Positions 1-9,789 of a DNA stretch of 64,000 nt are shown one piece after another. The notes under the pieces were generated by a model that ran no database searches, was not told where the DNA came from, and saw only the letters and a list, made by a program, of their open reading frames with translations. Position 1 is the stretch's first letter; the number at the start of each line of letters is the position of its first letter. The stretch covers positions 1-64,000 of the forward strand of contig MBPM02000186.1 in NCBI GenBank assembly GCA_001695595.3, in the 5' to 3' direction. Position numbers and translations under genes: made by a program. Origin of the DNA: Plasmopara viticola (lineage: Eukaryota; Oomycota; Peronosporomycetes; Peronosporales; Peronosporaceae).

Positions 1-172
1 AAGATGGGCAAATGATCGGTTTCGGGTGGGAAGATGATTGCGCCCGATGGATGAGTTGTTTGATTGGCTTAGATAAATATTGGCTTAGAGGTAGCATGTA
101 GTTGTAACTAAGGACTCTTTTAAATATATTCACTTTGCATTTTTGCCAACTGTGCTCACTTCGACCTTTTCA
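1..172 (+). repeat. Copia LTR fragment, plus orientation, cut by window edge
   Basis: This stretch reads in plus orientation like the second half of the D-type LTRs further right (compare 37640-37812). It has the GCGCCCGATGG enhancer core, two ATTGG boxes, the TATATTCACTTTGC start-site region and the end TCGACCTTTTCA. It ends at 172 and abuts integrase sequence of a minus-strand B element. I infer the 3' LTR, or a solo LTR, of an element lying mostly left of the window. The target duplication cannot be tested because the left end is missing. Confidence 0.8.
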
Positions 173-557
173 ACGTGGCAACTTCAGACTTGTTTCGCAG
201 CAAAAATACGTGTAAAGTGCGAGTACTCGGGTGAATGACATAATACCGCTTGCCGCTAAAAGTCGTCGACTGCATAGTCCACACACATCACTGTGAATTA
301 CTTCCAACATTTCTTTGCATGATAAGGCGACTTGGCATAAAACTCACTCGCGTTTGTTAGCAAGTGCACAACCATCACACAGCTCCCACTGTTTTACGGA
401 ACGAGTCAATGCCAACATAGTTTTTCTTGACGATAGTTTCCAGACCACTATGTCCAATGTGCCCAAGTCGAAGGTGCCAGAGGTACGAAGTGGTGTCCCC
501 ATGACATCCCGACGAGCTTGTCACATTGGCTTCGTTGGTGCTGACTGGCGTCATACA
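173..557 (-). pseudogene. B element (B1), integrase N-terminal part
   Basis: On the minus strand this encodes the pre-integrase zinc-binding segment (YLWHLRLGHIGHSGLE) and the start of the integrase core up to the first catalytic Asp region (HSDVCGP). It is broken by small indels near 230 and 430. It aligns with C at about 9185-9583. It stops at 557, where A1 is inserted, and the same gene resumes at 5222. The left end is cut by the LTR fragment ending at 172. It is a remnant with no intact frame. Confidence 0.85.
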
Positions 558-836
558 TGTTGTAAGAAGCACTTGTGCTGTAGATGGCAAAATGCAAAGT
601 GAATATATTTAAAAGGTCCTTAGTTCACAACTACATGCTACCTCTAAGCCAATGATTTATCTAAGCCAATCAGAACGACTCACCATCCGGGCGCAATCAT
701 CTTCCCATCCCGAAACTGATCTTTTGCCCATCTTGAACCCGCTCATTCAGTCAGTCATCAATTGATTGCAGATACCCGTACTTACCGATATATAGCCGCT
801 GGTCGAGGCGTTTCTGCGCCAGCATCTTCGACAACA
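558..836 (-). repeat. A1 3' LTR
   Basis: 279-bp LTR, identical to the 5' copy at 4943-5221 except for one base. It contains one copy of the CCATCCGGGCGCAATCATCTT module, two CCAAT boxes and the start-site region near 586-607. The pol stop codon (complement of 782-784) lies inside it. Confidence 0.95.
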
Positions 837-1320
837 CTCCCACTCGACTCGACAGCCTTTTGAGCTTGAATGCCGAGCATGCTTCGAAGTTTGCAGAATT
901 GCGTAGCCGGAATTGACTTCGTCATGATATCGGCCAGCATATCCTGAGTTGGACAGTACTCAAGCACCACTTGATTGGCTTCAACCTTCTCGCGCACGAA
1001 GTGGTATCGAATGTCGATGTGCTTAGTGCGCTTGTGAAACTCCGGGTTCTTGGCCAGCGCGATCGAGCCTTGATTGTCGTCATAGATCTTGATCGCCTCG
1101 TCGTTCCTTATTTCGCCGAGTTCGCACATAAAGGTCTTAAGCCACACTGCTTCTTGTGTAGCCTCTGAAAGCGCCATGTATTCGGCTTCCGTCGATGAAA
1201 GTGCCACTGTCCGCTGTTTCTTGCTTCGCCAGCTAACACATCCGCCGTTTAGCTTGAACAAATATCCGCTTGTGCTTCTGCGAGGCTCAATGTCTCCAGC
1301 CCAATCTGCATCTGGATAGC
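782..1320 (-). pseudogene. A1 pol, RNase H part after frameshift
   Basis: Continuation of A1 Gag-Pol in another frame. It carries copia RNase H motifs: DADWAGD region, [39 protein letters not shown], and [13 protein letters not shown] with LADIMTK. The protein ends [21 protein letters not shown], whose last residues are encoded inside the 3' LTR. The break lies near 1320, where A1 has ATGGCTAT and A2 and A3 have ATGGGCTAT, one base fewer in a G run. Without that loss the frame would join the upstream one. Either a real mutation or a sequencing error is possible. Confidence 0.85.
837..845 (-). other. A1 polypurine tract
   Basis: Read on the minus strand this is GAGTGGGAG directly before the LTR start TGTTGTCG, the expected position of the plus-strand primer. 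It is also coding (Ser-Gly-Ser of pol) because the RNase H frame continues into the LTR. The same tract sits next to the 3' LTRs of elements A, C, D and H. G has a different purine run, GAGGGGGAG. Confidence 0.8.
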
Positions 1321-4300
1321 CATTAGCTTGGCGGTGCCGTTGCGCGTAAATTCGAGTCCATATGTTGGTGTTGCTTGAAGATACCGCAATACGCGCTTGA
1401 GAGCTTGCCAGTGTGTTGGACAGGGATCAGACGCAAATTGGCTGAGGGCGCCTATTGCCGCAGCGAGATCCGGACGCGTCGCCACCATCAAGTACATGAT
1501 AGCTCCAACAGCACTTCGGTAAGGCACATTCTTCATGGTTTCTTCATGTTTGCAGCCGCCCTCGCACATGTTCTTCTTCAACTTAAGTCCAGGGTCTTGG
1601 GGCGTCCTCACAGGCTTACTTTCTTGCATGCCAAACTTGATTAGTATTGACCTCAGGAAATTCGTTTGCCGCATCGTTGCTTGGCCAGCCTTGTGGTCGA
1701 CCTTGATCTCAACACCGAGAAAATACCTAAGTTCACCAAGATCTGTCATCTCAAACCGATTGCTCAGCATGCGCTTAGTCGATTCAATGAGCTCTTCGTT
1801 GCCACTTGCGATGATAAGGTCGTCAACGTAAAGAACCACAAAAGCCATGTCACCATTACCATTCCGTTTGACGTACACACAATGGTCTGAGTCGCACTTG
1901 ATAAAACCAATCTTGAGCATGAAATCATCAATGGTTTGGTTCCACATGCGAGGTGACTGTTTTAAGCCGTACAACGATCGCTTGAGCTTGCAAACGTAGT
2001 CGGGGTGAGTTGCGTCAACGTATCCGTCCGGCTGTGTCATATAGATGTCTTCATCGAGCATACCGTTCAGAAACGATGTCTTCACATCCATTTGGTGAAG
2101 CAAAAGATTGTACCTGGCTGCCAAACTCAGCACGATCCGAATCGAGGTGAACTTGGCCACAGGTGCGAAAGTTTCCTCATAGTCGATGCCAAACTTCTGC
2201 GAAAAACCCTTTGCAACCAGTCGAGCCTTGTATCGCTCAACTCGACCATCCTGGTTTTCTTTGACACGAAACACCCATCTGCAGCCGATTGCTTTGCGTC
2301 CTTTTGGCAGTTGCACGATATCCCAAGTGTCATTTCTAAACAGCGAGTCGATCTCCGAGTCACATGCTGTTTTCCATTTGCTTGCGTTCTTGGATTCCAT
2401 AGCCGACTTGAACGTAGTTGGCATATCTCCCCCTGAATCCATGACGTAAGCAGCTTCAAAGCTTGAGCCATCTTGAGCTGCTGCTGACATCTCATCAAGG
2501 CCTTGGTTTCTGCTATACCGAGTAGAGTGCGTATTGTAATGTGCGAACCGCTTGGCATTTCTTGTTTCAGTAGCCTTCTCCAACGAATCCGTTCGCTGGT
2601 GTCTCTTGTTACCACTTTCATCGCTTTCTTCCATTTCCGCATCATCGTTTTGAACTTGGTCCTCATGCTGCGAGTCCTCATCCGTTGTATTTTCATCATG
2701 TATGTAGACTTCCTCTTGACGATAATCATGCTTTCCAATGTCGAAAACGTCTTCCATGAATTGCGCGTCTCGGCTTACCAGCACACGACCACTCTTGATT
2801 TCCTCGAACCGATACGCTTTTTCATGATCCGAATACCCGATAAATCGACAGCGAACCGATCGGGCATCAAACTTTGCGCGCTTTTCTTTAGGCACCGTCA
2901 CATACGCATGACAACCAAAGACTTTCAGATTCGCAAGCAATGGCTTCTTTCCCGTCCAAGCTTGATATGGCGAAATGTCTTGATTGAGAGCGCGCGTTGG
3001 ACACCGATTTCGAAGAAACATAGCTGTCATGACTGCTTCACCCCAGTACACCTTCGTCAATCCAGCATGCTCCATCATGCAGCGTGCACATTCCACCAAT
3101 GTTCTGTTCATTCGCTCCGCCACTCCGTTAAGCTGAGGAGTGTAGGGCGGCGTAAATTTCTGCACGATTCCATGATTGCTGCAAAACTTGGCCATTTCGC
3201 TCGAAGTGTACTCTCCGCCATTATCACTGCGAAGCGTTTTCACTCGCTTTCCTGTTTGGTTTTCGGCAAGAACGACAAAATTTGCGAATTTCGCGGCTAC
3301 TTCCGACTTGTTTCGCAGCAAGTAAACCATGCAAAAATGTGACTTGTCATCAATAAATGTGACAAAGTAACGCTTTCCACCAAAAGTCGATGTCTGCATC
3401 GGCCCACACACATCGCTGTGAATTACCTCAAGCAGTTGCTTTGAACGGCTTGGTGACAAATTTGAGAAACTCACTCTCGTTTGTTTACCGAGTGAGCACC
3501 CGTCACACTTCTCCCACTGTTTAACTGAACCCATGTCAAGTCCGTAGCCGATCTTTTTCTTAATCATAGTGTCGAGACCACCATAGCTAATATGACCAAA
3601 TCGAAGGTGCCAGAGGTACGAATTGGTGTCCCCATGGCATCCCGACGAAGTTATCACATTAGCCTCATCCGGAAGAAGTGGCGTCATGCAGAGCTTGAAC
3701 AGGCCTTTGCCTTCGCGAGCACCAAGTTTCCACTTGAGGCCCTTGGTCATAGCAAAACAACCTTCATGCTCAAACGTCACGGCGCCAACATCCTTCGTAA
3801 ACCGGCCGACTGAAAATAAATTTCGAGAAAGCTTTGGGATATACCACACACCAGTAAGCAGTCCCTTCTTTATACCATGTGGAGTGTGCATTGACATCAC
3901 GATGTCGCCGGACCCAATCGCTTGCACCACTCCATCGTCTGCAAGATGCACATCCCTCGGCGTAATTGTCTTGAAATTTCGCATGAATTTCTTGGAACTC
4001 GTCATGTGCTGCGTCGCTCCAGAGTCAATCAGCCACACTTCACCCGATTTGGGAATGCTGTCTCCAGCCGAAAACAGAAAATCGCCATTGTCATCATCGA
4101 CTTGCGCGATATTCGCTCGTTGCGATTTCTGTCGCTCACCATTCTCGCGAATTCGAACTGGACACTTGGCAATCCAATGTCCTTGTTCCCCACAGTAGTG
4201 GCACGCGCTGACCTTTTGCACTGGTCGCCCACCCTTACGCTTGCTGTAGTCATTCGCCAAAAACGCTTGCCCTTGACCATGCGCAGCTCCATCGGCCCCA

Positions 4301-4938
4301 ATACCTTGTTCCTTTCGTTTCATGTCTTCATGCAATAGTCGAGATGTCACGAGCTCCCACGACAGCGAGTCCGATCTCGACTCCAAAGCTGTTATAAGAA
4401 ATGAAAATGACTCACTCAAACTCCCAAGAAGCGTGATCACCAAGTCATCCTCTGTTACCGGAGCACCCACTGCGTCGAGCTGTTCCGCCAGAGTCTTCAT
4501 CTTGTTAATATGCGCGAGCACATCATCACCTTCGTCCATCTTGGCCGTGAAGAAACGACGACGAAGAAAGAGCTTGTTCGCTAAGCTCTTCTTCTCGAAG
4601 TGGCCTTCGAGCCGTGACCATGCATCATGCGCTCCAGTTGCCGAGCGCACAAGAGGCAGCTGCGAATCTTCCATCGCGAGACAGATGATCGCAAGCGCCT
4701 TTCTTGACTTGCGCTTAAACGTCAGCTGGTCCAAGGCCGTTGTCAAGTCCTCCATCTTGACTTCCCCACTCGCTACCTCCCATAGGTCCCGCTCCTCAAG
4801 CACCATCTGCATCTTGAACTTCCATGTGTGGAAGTTTGTTCCATCGAACTTGTTGATGCGTGAGTTGGTGGCGGCGGCGATGTCCATAGCGAAAGCGTAG
4901 TCGGTGTCGGGGGCAGAGTTGGCGGAGCTTGGGCTCAT
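1249..4938 (-). CDS. gag-pol: A1 Gag-Pol polyprotein (gag, protease, integrase, RT)
   Basis: 1229 codons from the ATG at 4938. Gag occupies roughly residues 1-290 and ends in a CX2CX4HX4C zinc knuckle (C246, C249, H254, C259). The aspartic protease active site DSGA is at 305-308. The pre-integrase HHCC finger is H444, H449, C478, C481. The integrase triad is D509, D572, E608 with the copia D-D-35-E spacing. RT has [10 protein letters not shown] near 950-959 and YVDD at 1037-1040. The last 25 or so residues are out of frame after a one-base loss, so RNase H is detached. I chose 4938 because it lies in the primer-binding site like other families' starts. An upstream in-frame ATG at 4998 lies before the likely transcript start. 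The product would encapsidate, process, reverse-transcribe and integrate element RNA. Confidence 0.93.
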   Translation of the reverse strand: MSPSSANSAPDTDYAFAMDIAAATNSRINKFDGTNFHTWKFKMQMVLEERDLWEVASGEVKMEDLTTALDQLTFKRKSRKALAIICLAMEDSQLPLVRSATGAHDAWSRLEGHFEKKSLANKLFLRRRFFTAKMDEGDDVLAHINKMKTLAEQLDAVGAPVTEDDLVITLLGSLSESFSFLITALESRSDSLSWELVTSRLLHEDMKRKEQGIGADGAAHGQGQAFLANDYSKRKGGRPVQKVSACHYCGEQGHWIAKCPVRIRENGERQKSQRANIAQVDDDNGDFLFSAGDSIPKSGEVWLIDSGATQHMTSSKKFMRNFKTITPRDVHLADDGVVQAIGSGDIVMSMHTPHGIKKGLLTGVWYIPKLSRNLFSVGRFTKDVGAVTFEHEGCFAMTKGLKWKLGAREGKGLFKLCMTPLLPDEANVITSSGCHGDTNSYLWHLRFGHISYGGLDTMIKKKIGYGLDMGSVKQWEKCDGCSLGKQTRVSFSNLSPSRSKQLLEVIHSDVCGPMQTSTFGGKRYFVTFIDDKSHFCMVYLLRNKSEVAAKFANFVVLAENQTGKRVKTLRSDNGGEYTSSEMAKFCSNHGIVQKFTPPYTPQLNGVAERMNRTLVECARCMMEHAGLTKVYWGEAVMTAMFLRNRCPTRALNQDISPYQAWTGKKPLLANLKVFGCHAYVTVPKEKRAKFDARSVRCRFIGYSDHEKAYRFEEIKSGRVLVSRDAQFMEDVFDIGKHDYRQEEVYIHDENTTDEDSQHEDQVQNDDAEMEESDESGNKRHQRTDSLEKATETRNAKRFAHYNTHSTRYSRNQGLDEMSAAAQDGSSFEAAYVMDSGGDMPTTFKSAMESKNASKWKTACDSEIDSLFRNDTWDIVQLPKGRKAIGCRWVFRVKENQDGRVERYKARLVAKGFSQKFGIDYEETFAPVAKFTSIRIVLSLAARYNLLLHQMDVKTSFLNGMLDEDIYMTQPDGYVDATHPDYVCKLKRSLYGLKQSPRMWNQTIDDFMLKIGFIKCDSDHCVYVKRNGNGDMAFVVLYVDDLIIASGNEELIESTKRMLSNRFEMTDLGELRYFLGVEIKVDHKAGQATMRQTNFLRSILIKFGMQESKPVRTPQDPGLKLKKNMCEGGCKHEETMKNVPYRSAVGAIMYLMVATRPDLAAAIGALSQFASDPCPTHWQALKRVLRYLQATPTYGLEFTRNGTAKLMAIQMQIGLETLSLAEAQADICSS

Positions 4939-4942
4939 AACC
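4927..4942 (-). other. A1 primer-binding site, overlapping Gag start
   Basis: Next to the 5' LTR the minus strand reads GGTTATGAGCCCAAGC. Its first 12 bases are complementary to the initiator tRNA-Met anticodon arm (GGGCTCATAACC), the internal half-tRNA priming known for Drosophila copia and yeast Ty5. The ATG is both the complement of the CAU anticodon and the Gag start codon. The same arrangement is seen at B1, C, A2, A3, D3 and both E elements; D4 has one substitution (CATAGCC). Confidence 0.85.
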
Positions 4943-5221
4943 TGTTGTAAGAAGCACTTGTGCTGTAGATGGCAAAATGCAAAGTGAATATATTTCAAAG
5001 GTCCTTAGTTCACAACTACATGCTACCTCTAAGCCAATGATTTATCTAAGCCAATCAGAACGACTCACCATCCGGGCGCAATCATCTTCCCATCCCGAAA
5101 CTGATCTTTTGCCCATCTTGAACCCGCTCATTCAGTCAGTCATCAATTGATTGCAGATACCCGTACTTACCGATATATAGCCGCTGGTCGAGGCGTTTCT
5201 GCGCCAGCATCTTCGACAACA
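4943..5221 (-). repeat. A1 5' LTR
   Basis: 279-bp LTR that would drive A1 transcription on the minus strand. Reading from 5221 leftwards, U3 holds GATTGCGCCCGGATGG, two ATTGG boxes and a TATATT stretch, then the initiator. It ends ACAACA directly against the primer-binding site. It is flanked on the right by the target duplication ATACA. Confidence 0.95.
4971..4992 (-). promoter_or_regulatory. LTR initiator resembling the oomycete core promoter
   Basis: Minus-strand sequence TATATTCACTTTGCATTTTGCC. TCACTTT (4987-4981) fits the oomycete Inr consensus YCAYTYY, and ATTTTGC (4978-4972) fits the flanking promoter element MWTTTNC. By analogy the transcript would start near 4985, leaving a leader of about 47 nt to the Gag ATG. 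The same block recurs in the A and B LTRs. D LTRs have one mismatch in the second element, and E and G have weaker versions. No experimental start site is available. Confidence 0.6.
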
Positions 5222-6492
5222 ATACACAGTTTAAACAGCCCTTTGCCCTCGCGAGCTCCAAGCTTCCACTGCATTCCCTTTGCCTGCGCAAAACAGCCAT
5301 CGGCTTCGAACGTGACTGGTCCAACATCTTTTGTAAATCGTCCAACAGAGAAAAGATTGCGCGATAGCTTTGGAATATGCCATACTCCACGAAGCATGCC
5401 CTTCTTGTTTCCGTGGGCCGTCTTCAGAGACATTATAATGTCGCCAGTCCCGATCGCTTGAACAACACCGTCGTCTGCGAGATGTACATCCACCGGAGGA
5501 ATTTCCTTGTAATTTCTCATGAACTCTCTTGAAAAAGTCATGTGCTGCGTTGCACCCGAGTCAACCAGCCATACGCAACTCGACTTGGTGGTGCTTGAGT
5601 TTCCACCAACCGAGAAGAGAAAATCACCAGAGTCGACTTCGCTCTGCGCGATATTTGCACGCTGTGCTGGCCGTTGTCGATCTGCGTTTTCACGAATTCT
5701 CACGGGGCACTTGGCGATCCAATGCCCGTGTTCTCCACAGTAATGGCACGCACTGCTGGCCTTAGCAGTCGCTTGTCGTCCCTTGCGCCGTCCGTTGTCC
5801 GACGTCACAAACGCTTGTCCTTGCCCGTGCGCGGCTCCATCGACGCCGCCACCTTGTTCCTTGCGTTTCATCTCTTCGTGTAACAGACGCGACGTCACAA
5901 GCTCCCATGTCAGCGTGTCCGAGCGCGACTCCAGCGCCGTGATGAGGAACTGGTACGAATCACACAGACTTCCAAGAAGCGTGATTACCAGGTCGTCCTC
6001 ACTCACCGGGGCGCCCACCGCGTCAAGCTGCTCGGCCAACGTCTTGAGCTTGTTGATGTGCTCTAGCACACCGTCGCCATCCTCCATCATCGTCGTGAAG
6101 AACCTGCGACGAAGGAAGAGCTTGTTTGCCAGGCTCCTCTTCTCGAAGTGTCCTTCCAATCTTGACCATGCATCATACGCATCCTTGGCCGAGCGAACCA
6201 GAGGCAGCTGCGAGTCCTCCATCGCAAGACAGATTATCGCCAGCGCCTTTCGAGCCTTACGCTTAAAGGTCGACTGGTCCATCGGGTTACTCAGCTGCTC
6301 AAGCTTTATCTCCCCGCTCGCAACTTCCCAGAGGTCGCGCTCCTCCAACACCATTCGCATCTTGAACTTCCACGTATGGAAGTTCGTTCCGTCGAACTTG
6401 TTGATTCGGCTCGGTGTGGCGTCCATGGTGGCGGCGAAGGCGGTGTCAGAGGCGGGGGCGAAGAAGGCAGAGTCTGCGAGGCTTGGGCTCAT
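5222..6492 (-). pseudogene. B1 gag and protease part, interrupted by A1
   Basis: Open from the ATG at 6492 (MSPSLADSAFFAPAS) to the A1 insertion at 5222. Gag has the [17 protein letters not shown]-terminal signature and the zinc knuckle CHYCGEHGHWIAKC. The protease site is [13 protein letters not shown], followed by the VHLADDG region up to GKGLFKLC. The frame runs by chance into the A1 LTR and stops there, so the tail [12 protein letters not shown] belongs to LTR sequence. The rest of pol is represented only by 173-557, so RT and RNase H are absent. The gag-protease portion has no internal stop, which suggests loss of function mainly by the A1 insertion and the truncation. Confidence 0.88.
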
Positions 6493-6499
6493 AACCTAT

Positions 6500-6793
6500 T
6501 GAATAAAGGTCACTTGAGCTGAAGATGGCAAAATGCAAAGTAAATATATTTAGAGGTCCTTAATTCGCAACTACATGCTACCTCTAAGCCAATGTTTTAT
6601 CTAAGCCAATCAGAATGACTCACCATCCGGGCGCAATCATCTTCCCATCCGGGCGCAATCATCTTCCCGAAACCGATCTTTTGCCCATCTTGAACCCGCT
6701 CCTTCAAGCAGTCATCAACTGATTGCAGATACCGGTACTTACCGATATGTAGTCGCTGGTCGAGGCGTTTCTTTCACAGCATCTTCGACAACA
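6500..6793 (-). repeat. B-type LTR shared by B1 and C
   Basis: 294-bp LTR. In element orientation it begins TGTTGTCGAAG and ends TTTATTCA, with a 3-nt spacer before the primer-binding site at the B1 Gag ATG. It carries two copies of the CCATCCGGGCGCAATCATCTTC module. It is simultaneously the 5' LTR of B1 on its left and the 3' LTR of C on its right, where the polypurine complement CTCCCACTC follows at 6794. Confidence 0.88.
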
Positions 6794-8229
6794 CTCCCAC
6801 TCGACTCGTCTGCCTTCGCCTTCTGTATACCAAGCTTGCTTCGGAGTACACAAAACTGCATAGCAGGAATCGGCTTGGTCATTATGTCGGCTAGCATGTC
6901 GAGAGTAGAGATGTACTTGAGAATCACTTGACCATCTTCAATCTTTTCACGTACAAAATGGTATCGAATGTCGATGTGCATGGTTCGTTTATGAGCCTCC
7001 GGTTTCTTCGCTAGTGCAATCGAGCCTTGATTATCTTCATAAATCTTGATCGCTGCATCCGGGGACATCTCGCCCAACTCACACAAAAACGCCTCGAGCC
7101 ATATTGCCTCTTGCGTAGCCTCTGACAATGCCATGTATTCAGCTTCCGTAGACGATGGTGCCATCGTACGCTGTTTCTTGCTCTTCCAGCTGACGCATCC
7201 ACCGCTCATCATAAAGGCGTAGCCGCTTGTACTCCTTCGCGACATTGTATATCCGGCCCAGTCCGCATCCGAAAATCCTTGCAATTGATCATGATTCGCC
7301 GCTTGAAATTCAATGCCGTGCGTCCTTGTCCCTTGAATATACCTGAAGACTCTTTTTAATGCTTGCCAGTGTGTCGAACATGGGTCTGCTGCAAATTGAC
7401 TGAGTACTCCCACTGCCGCAGCGAGATTCGGACGCGTGCCGACCATAAGGTACATCAGGCAACCAAAAGCATTTCGATATGGCACACCGGTCATAGTTTC
7501 ACCGTGTTTGCATCCTCCTTCGCACTTTGACTTGGTAAGTTTGAGTCCTGGATCTTGCGGCGTTCTGACGGGCTTGCTCTTTTCCATATTAACCTTGGTC
7601 AAAATCTCGCTCGCGAATTTGGTTTGCCGCATCGTCAGAGTCCCGATCTTCAGATTTTGCTCGATCTCAATTCCGAGAAAGAAGCTAAGTTGTCCCGAAT
7701 CCGTCATCTCGAATCGTTTGCTGAGTGCGTGCTTGGTTTCCTGGAGCATCTTGCTCGTATTGCAGGCCAAAATTAGATCGTCGACGTAAAGTGCTACGAA
7801 CATCATGTCATGGCCATCCCGCTTCACATACACGCAGTGATCTGATTTACACTTCTTGAATTTCAGGCCCAACATGAAGTCGTCAGTGGTCTTGTTCCAC
7901 ATGCAAGGTGATTGCTTCAGCCCGTACAGTGACCGCTGTAACTTGCACACATAGTCCGGGTTGGCCGTGTTTGTAAATCCATCAGGCTGCGTCATGTAAA
8001 TATCTTCGTCAAGCTGACCGTTGAGAAACGCTGTTTTGACATCCATCTGATGAATTGCGAGCCCGTACTTGGCAGCCAGACTGAGTAAAATCCGAATCGA
8101 CGAAAACTTGGTCACAGGAGCAAACGTTTCTTCATAATCAATACCGAATTTTTGTGAAAACCCTTTGGCCACCAAACGCGCTTTGAATCGCTCGACTTCG
8201 CCGGCTTGATTCTCCTTGACACGAAACAC
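6739..8229 (-). pseudogene. C pol: RT and RNase H frame
   Basis: A long open frame of 496 codons begins inside RT ([22 protein letters not shown]) and continues through MDVKTAFLNGQLDEDIYM, YVDDLILA, the FSDADWAG RNase H site, [20 protein letters not shown] and LADIMTKPIP. It ends within the LTR with ETPRPATTYR. It has no stop of its own, but the sequence upstream (8230-8720) is frameshifted and carries an in-frame stop. It therefore cannot be made as part of Gag-Pol unless the upstream breaks are sequence errors. The same frame is repeated at 21955-23445. Confidence 0.85.
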
Positions 8230-9789
8230 CCATCGATTGCCGATTGCCTTGCGTCGTTTTGGTAGTGCTACGAGCGTTTATGTCTTGTTCCTTTGTAGCG
8301 AGTCCATTTCCGAATCGCATGCCTCCTTCCATTTAGCTGCGTCGTCGGATTCCATCGCCGACTTAAAGGTGATCGGCAACTCTCCCACTGAATCCACAAC
8401 GTACGCAGCCTCAAAGTCTTGCGCTGTGGCTGACATTTCTTCAAGTGATTGATATCGGCTTTGTCGTTAAGACCTTGGCACTTCAGTTGCTTTTTCGAGC
8501 GATTAGGTCCGTTGGTGACGCTTACTGCCAGGCTCAACCTCTTCTTCCTGCGCAGATTCCTTGGCTTCGTATTCCATCTGGTCATGCTGTGAGGATTCCT
8601 GATCGGTTGCTTCATCACCATCTTGAACAACAACCTCATTGTAGCGACGGTTTCTCCTCCCACTGTCAAAAGTATCTTCCAAAAACTTTGCGTCACGACT
8701 AACCAGCACACGACCACTCTCTATTTCTTCAAATCGATACGCTTTCTCATGCTCCGAGTAGCCAAGAAATCGACAGCGTACTGACCGAGCGTCAAACTTG
8801 CTGCGCTATTCCTTTGGAATCGTAACAAAAGCATGGCATCCGAAAACCTTCAAATTCGTCAGCACAGGTCTTCTTTTTGTCCAAATTTGGTATGGCGATT
8901 TATCCATAGCAATACCTCGCGTCGGGCAACGATTGCAAAGGAAAGCGGAGGTCATAACAGCTTCTCCCTCATGCACCTTGCACATTCCACCAAAGTCCGA
9001 ATCATGCGTTCAGCCACTCCATTAAGCTGTGGTGTATAAGGAGGCGTAAACTTCTGCTCGATACCACGTCGCTTGCAGAACTTGGCCATGTCACCCGATG
9101 TGTACTCACCTCCATTATCGCAGCGAAGTGCTTTGACAACTTTGCCAGTCTGAGATTCGGCAAACGCAACAAACTCGGCAAATTTGGTGGCAACTTCAGA
9201 CTTGTTTCAAAGCAAAAATACCGTTGTAAAGTGCGAGTACTCGTCTGTGAAGGTGACAAAATACCGCTTGCCACTAAAAGTCGTCGACTGCATAGGTCCA
9301 CACACATCACTGTGAATTACTTCCAACAGTTTCTTTGCATGATGAGGCGACTTTGGCATAAAACTCACTTGCGTTTGTTTGCCAAGTGCACAACCATCAC
9401 AAAGCTCCCACTGTTTCACGAAAACGAGGACAATGCAACACCATAGTTTTTCCTGACGATAGTTTCCAGACCACTATGTCCAATGTGCCCGAGTCGAAGG
9501 TGCCAGAGGTACGAAGTGGTGTCCCCATGACATCCCGACGAGCTTGTCACATTGGCTTCGTTAGTGCTGACTGGCGTCATACACAGTTTAAACAGCCCTT
9601 TGCCCTCGCGGGCTCCAAGCTTCCACTGCATTCCCTTTGCCTGCGCAAAACAGCCATCGGTTCCGAACGTGAGTGGTCTAACATCCTTTGTAAAACGTCC
9701 AACAGAGAAAAGATTGCGCGATAGCTTTGGAATATGCCACACTCCACGAAGTATGCCCTTCTTGTTTCCGTGGGCCGTCTTCATAGACA
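8230..9789 (-). pseudogene. C pol: decayed integrase and linker
   Basis: Integrase and linker sequence in several frames. The VHLADDG to GHSGLETIV segment lies in 9416-9850, the zinc-finger and HSDVCGPM region in 9207-9419, and the DNGGEYTS and QLNGVAERM catalytic regions in about 9000-9130. The acidic linker is in 8503-8709. Frames change near 9850, 9420, 9210, 8990, 8800 and 8270. A stretch present in A1 (YWGEAVMTA region) is shortened near 8960. Confidence 0.8.

Larger units (their letters stand above)
558..5221 (-). mobile_element. Copia retrotransposon A1, nearly intact, nested in B1
   Basis: A 4664-bp element on the minus strand has 279-bp LTRs at 558-836 and 4943-5221, which differ at one base only (after the TATATTT run). 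LTR ends are TGTTGT and ACAACA. The flanking 5-bp repeats 553-557 and 5222-5226 both read ATACA, and C carries the matching empty site (GTCATACACAG near 9580). Insertion into B1 is therefore direct and recent. The internal region has a primer-binding site, one gag-pol frame broken by a single one-base frameshift near 1320, and a polypurine tract. Gene order with integrase before RT defines Ty1/copia (Pseudoviridae-like). It is the best-preserved copy in the window. Confidence 0.95.

Noticed and set aside
2503..3342. Plus-strand 279-codon open frame (and its copy at 17719-18558)
   Set aside because: It lies antisense to A1 and A2 pol and has no recognisable domain. The minus strand encodes the canonical integrase-linker region.
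4939..4998. Upstream ATG at 4998 as the A1 Gag start
   Set aside because: It lies inside the LTR upstream of the predicted transcript start (about 4985). Other families start at the ATG in the primer-binding site.
5167..5221. C-terminal tail of the B1 gag-protease frame ([17 protein letters not shown])
   Set aside because: It is A1 LTR sequence read through by chance after the insertion, not part of the B1 protein.
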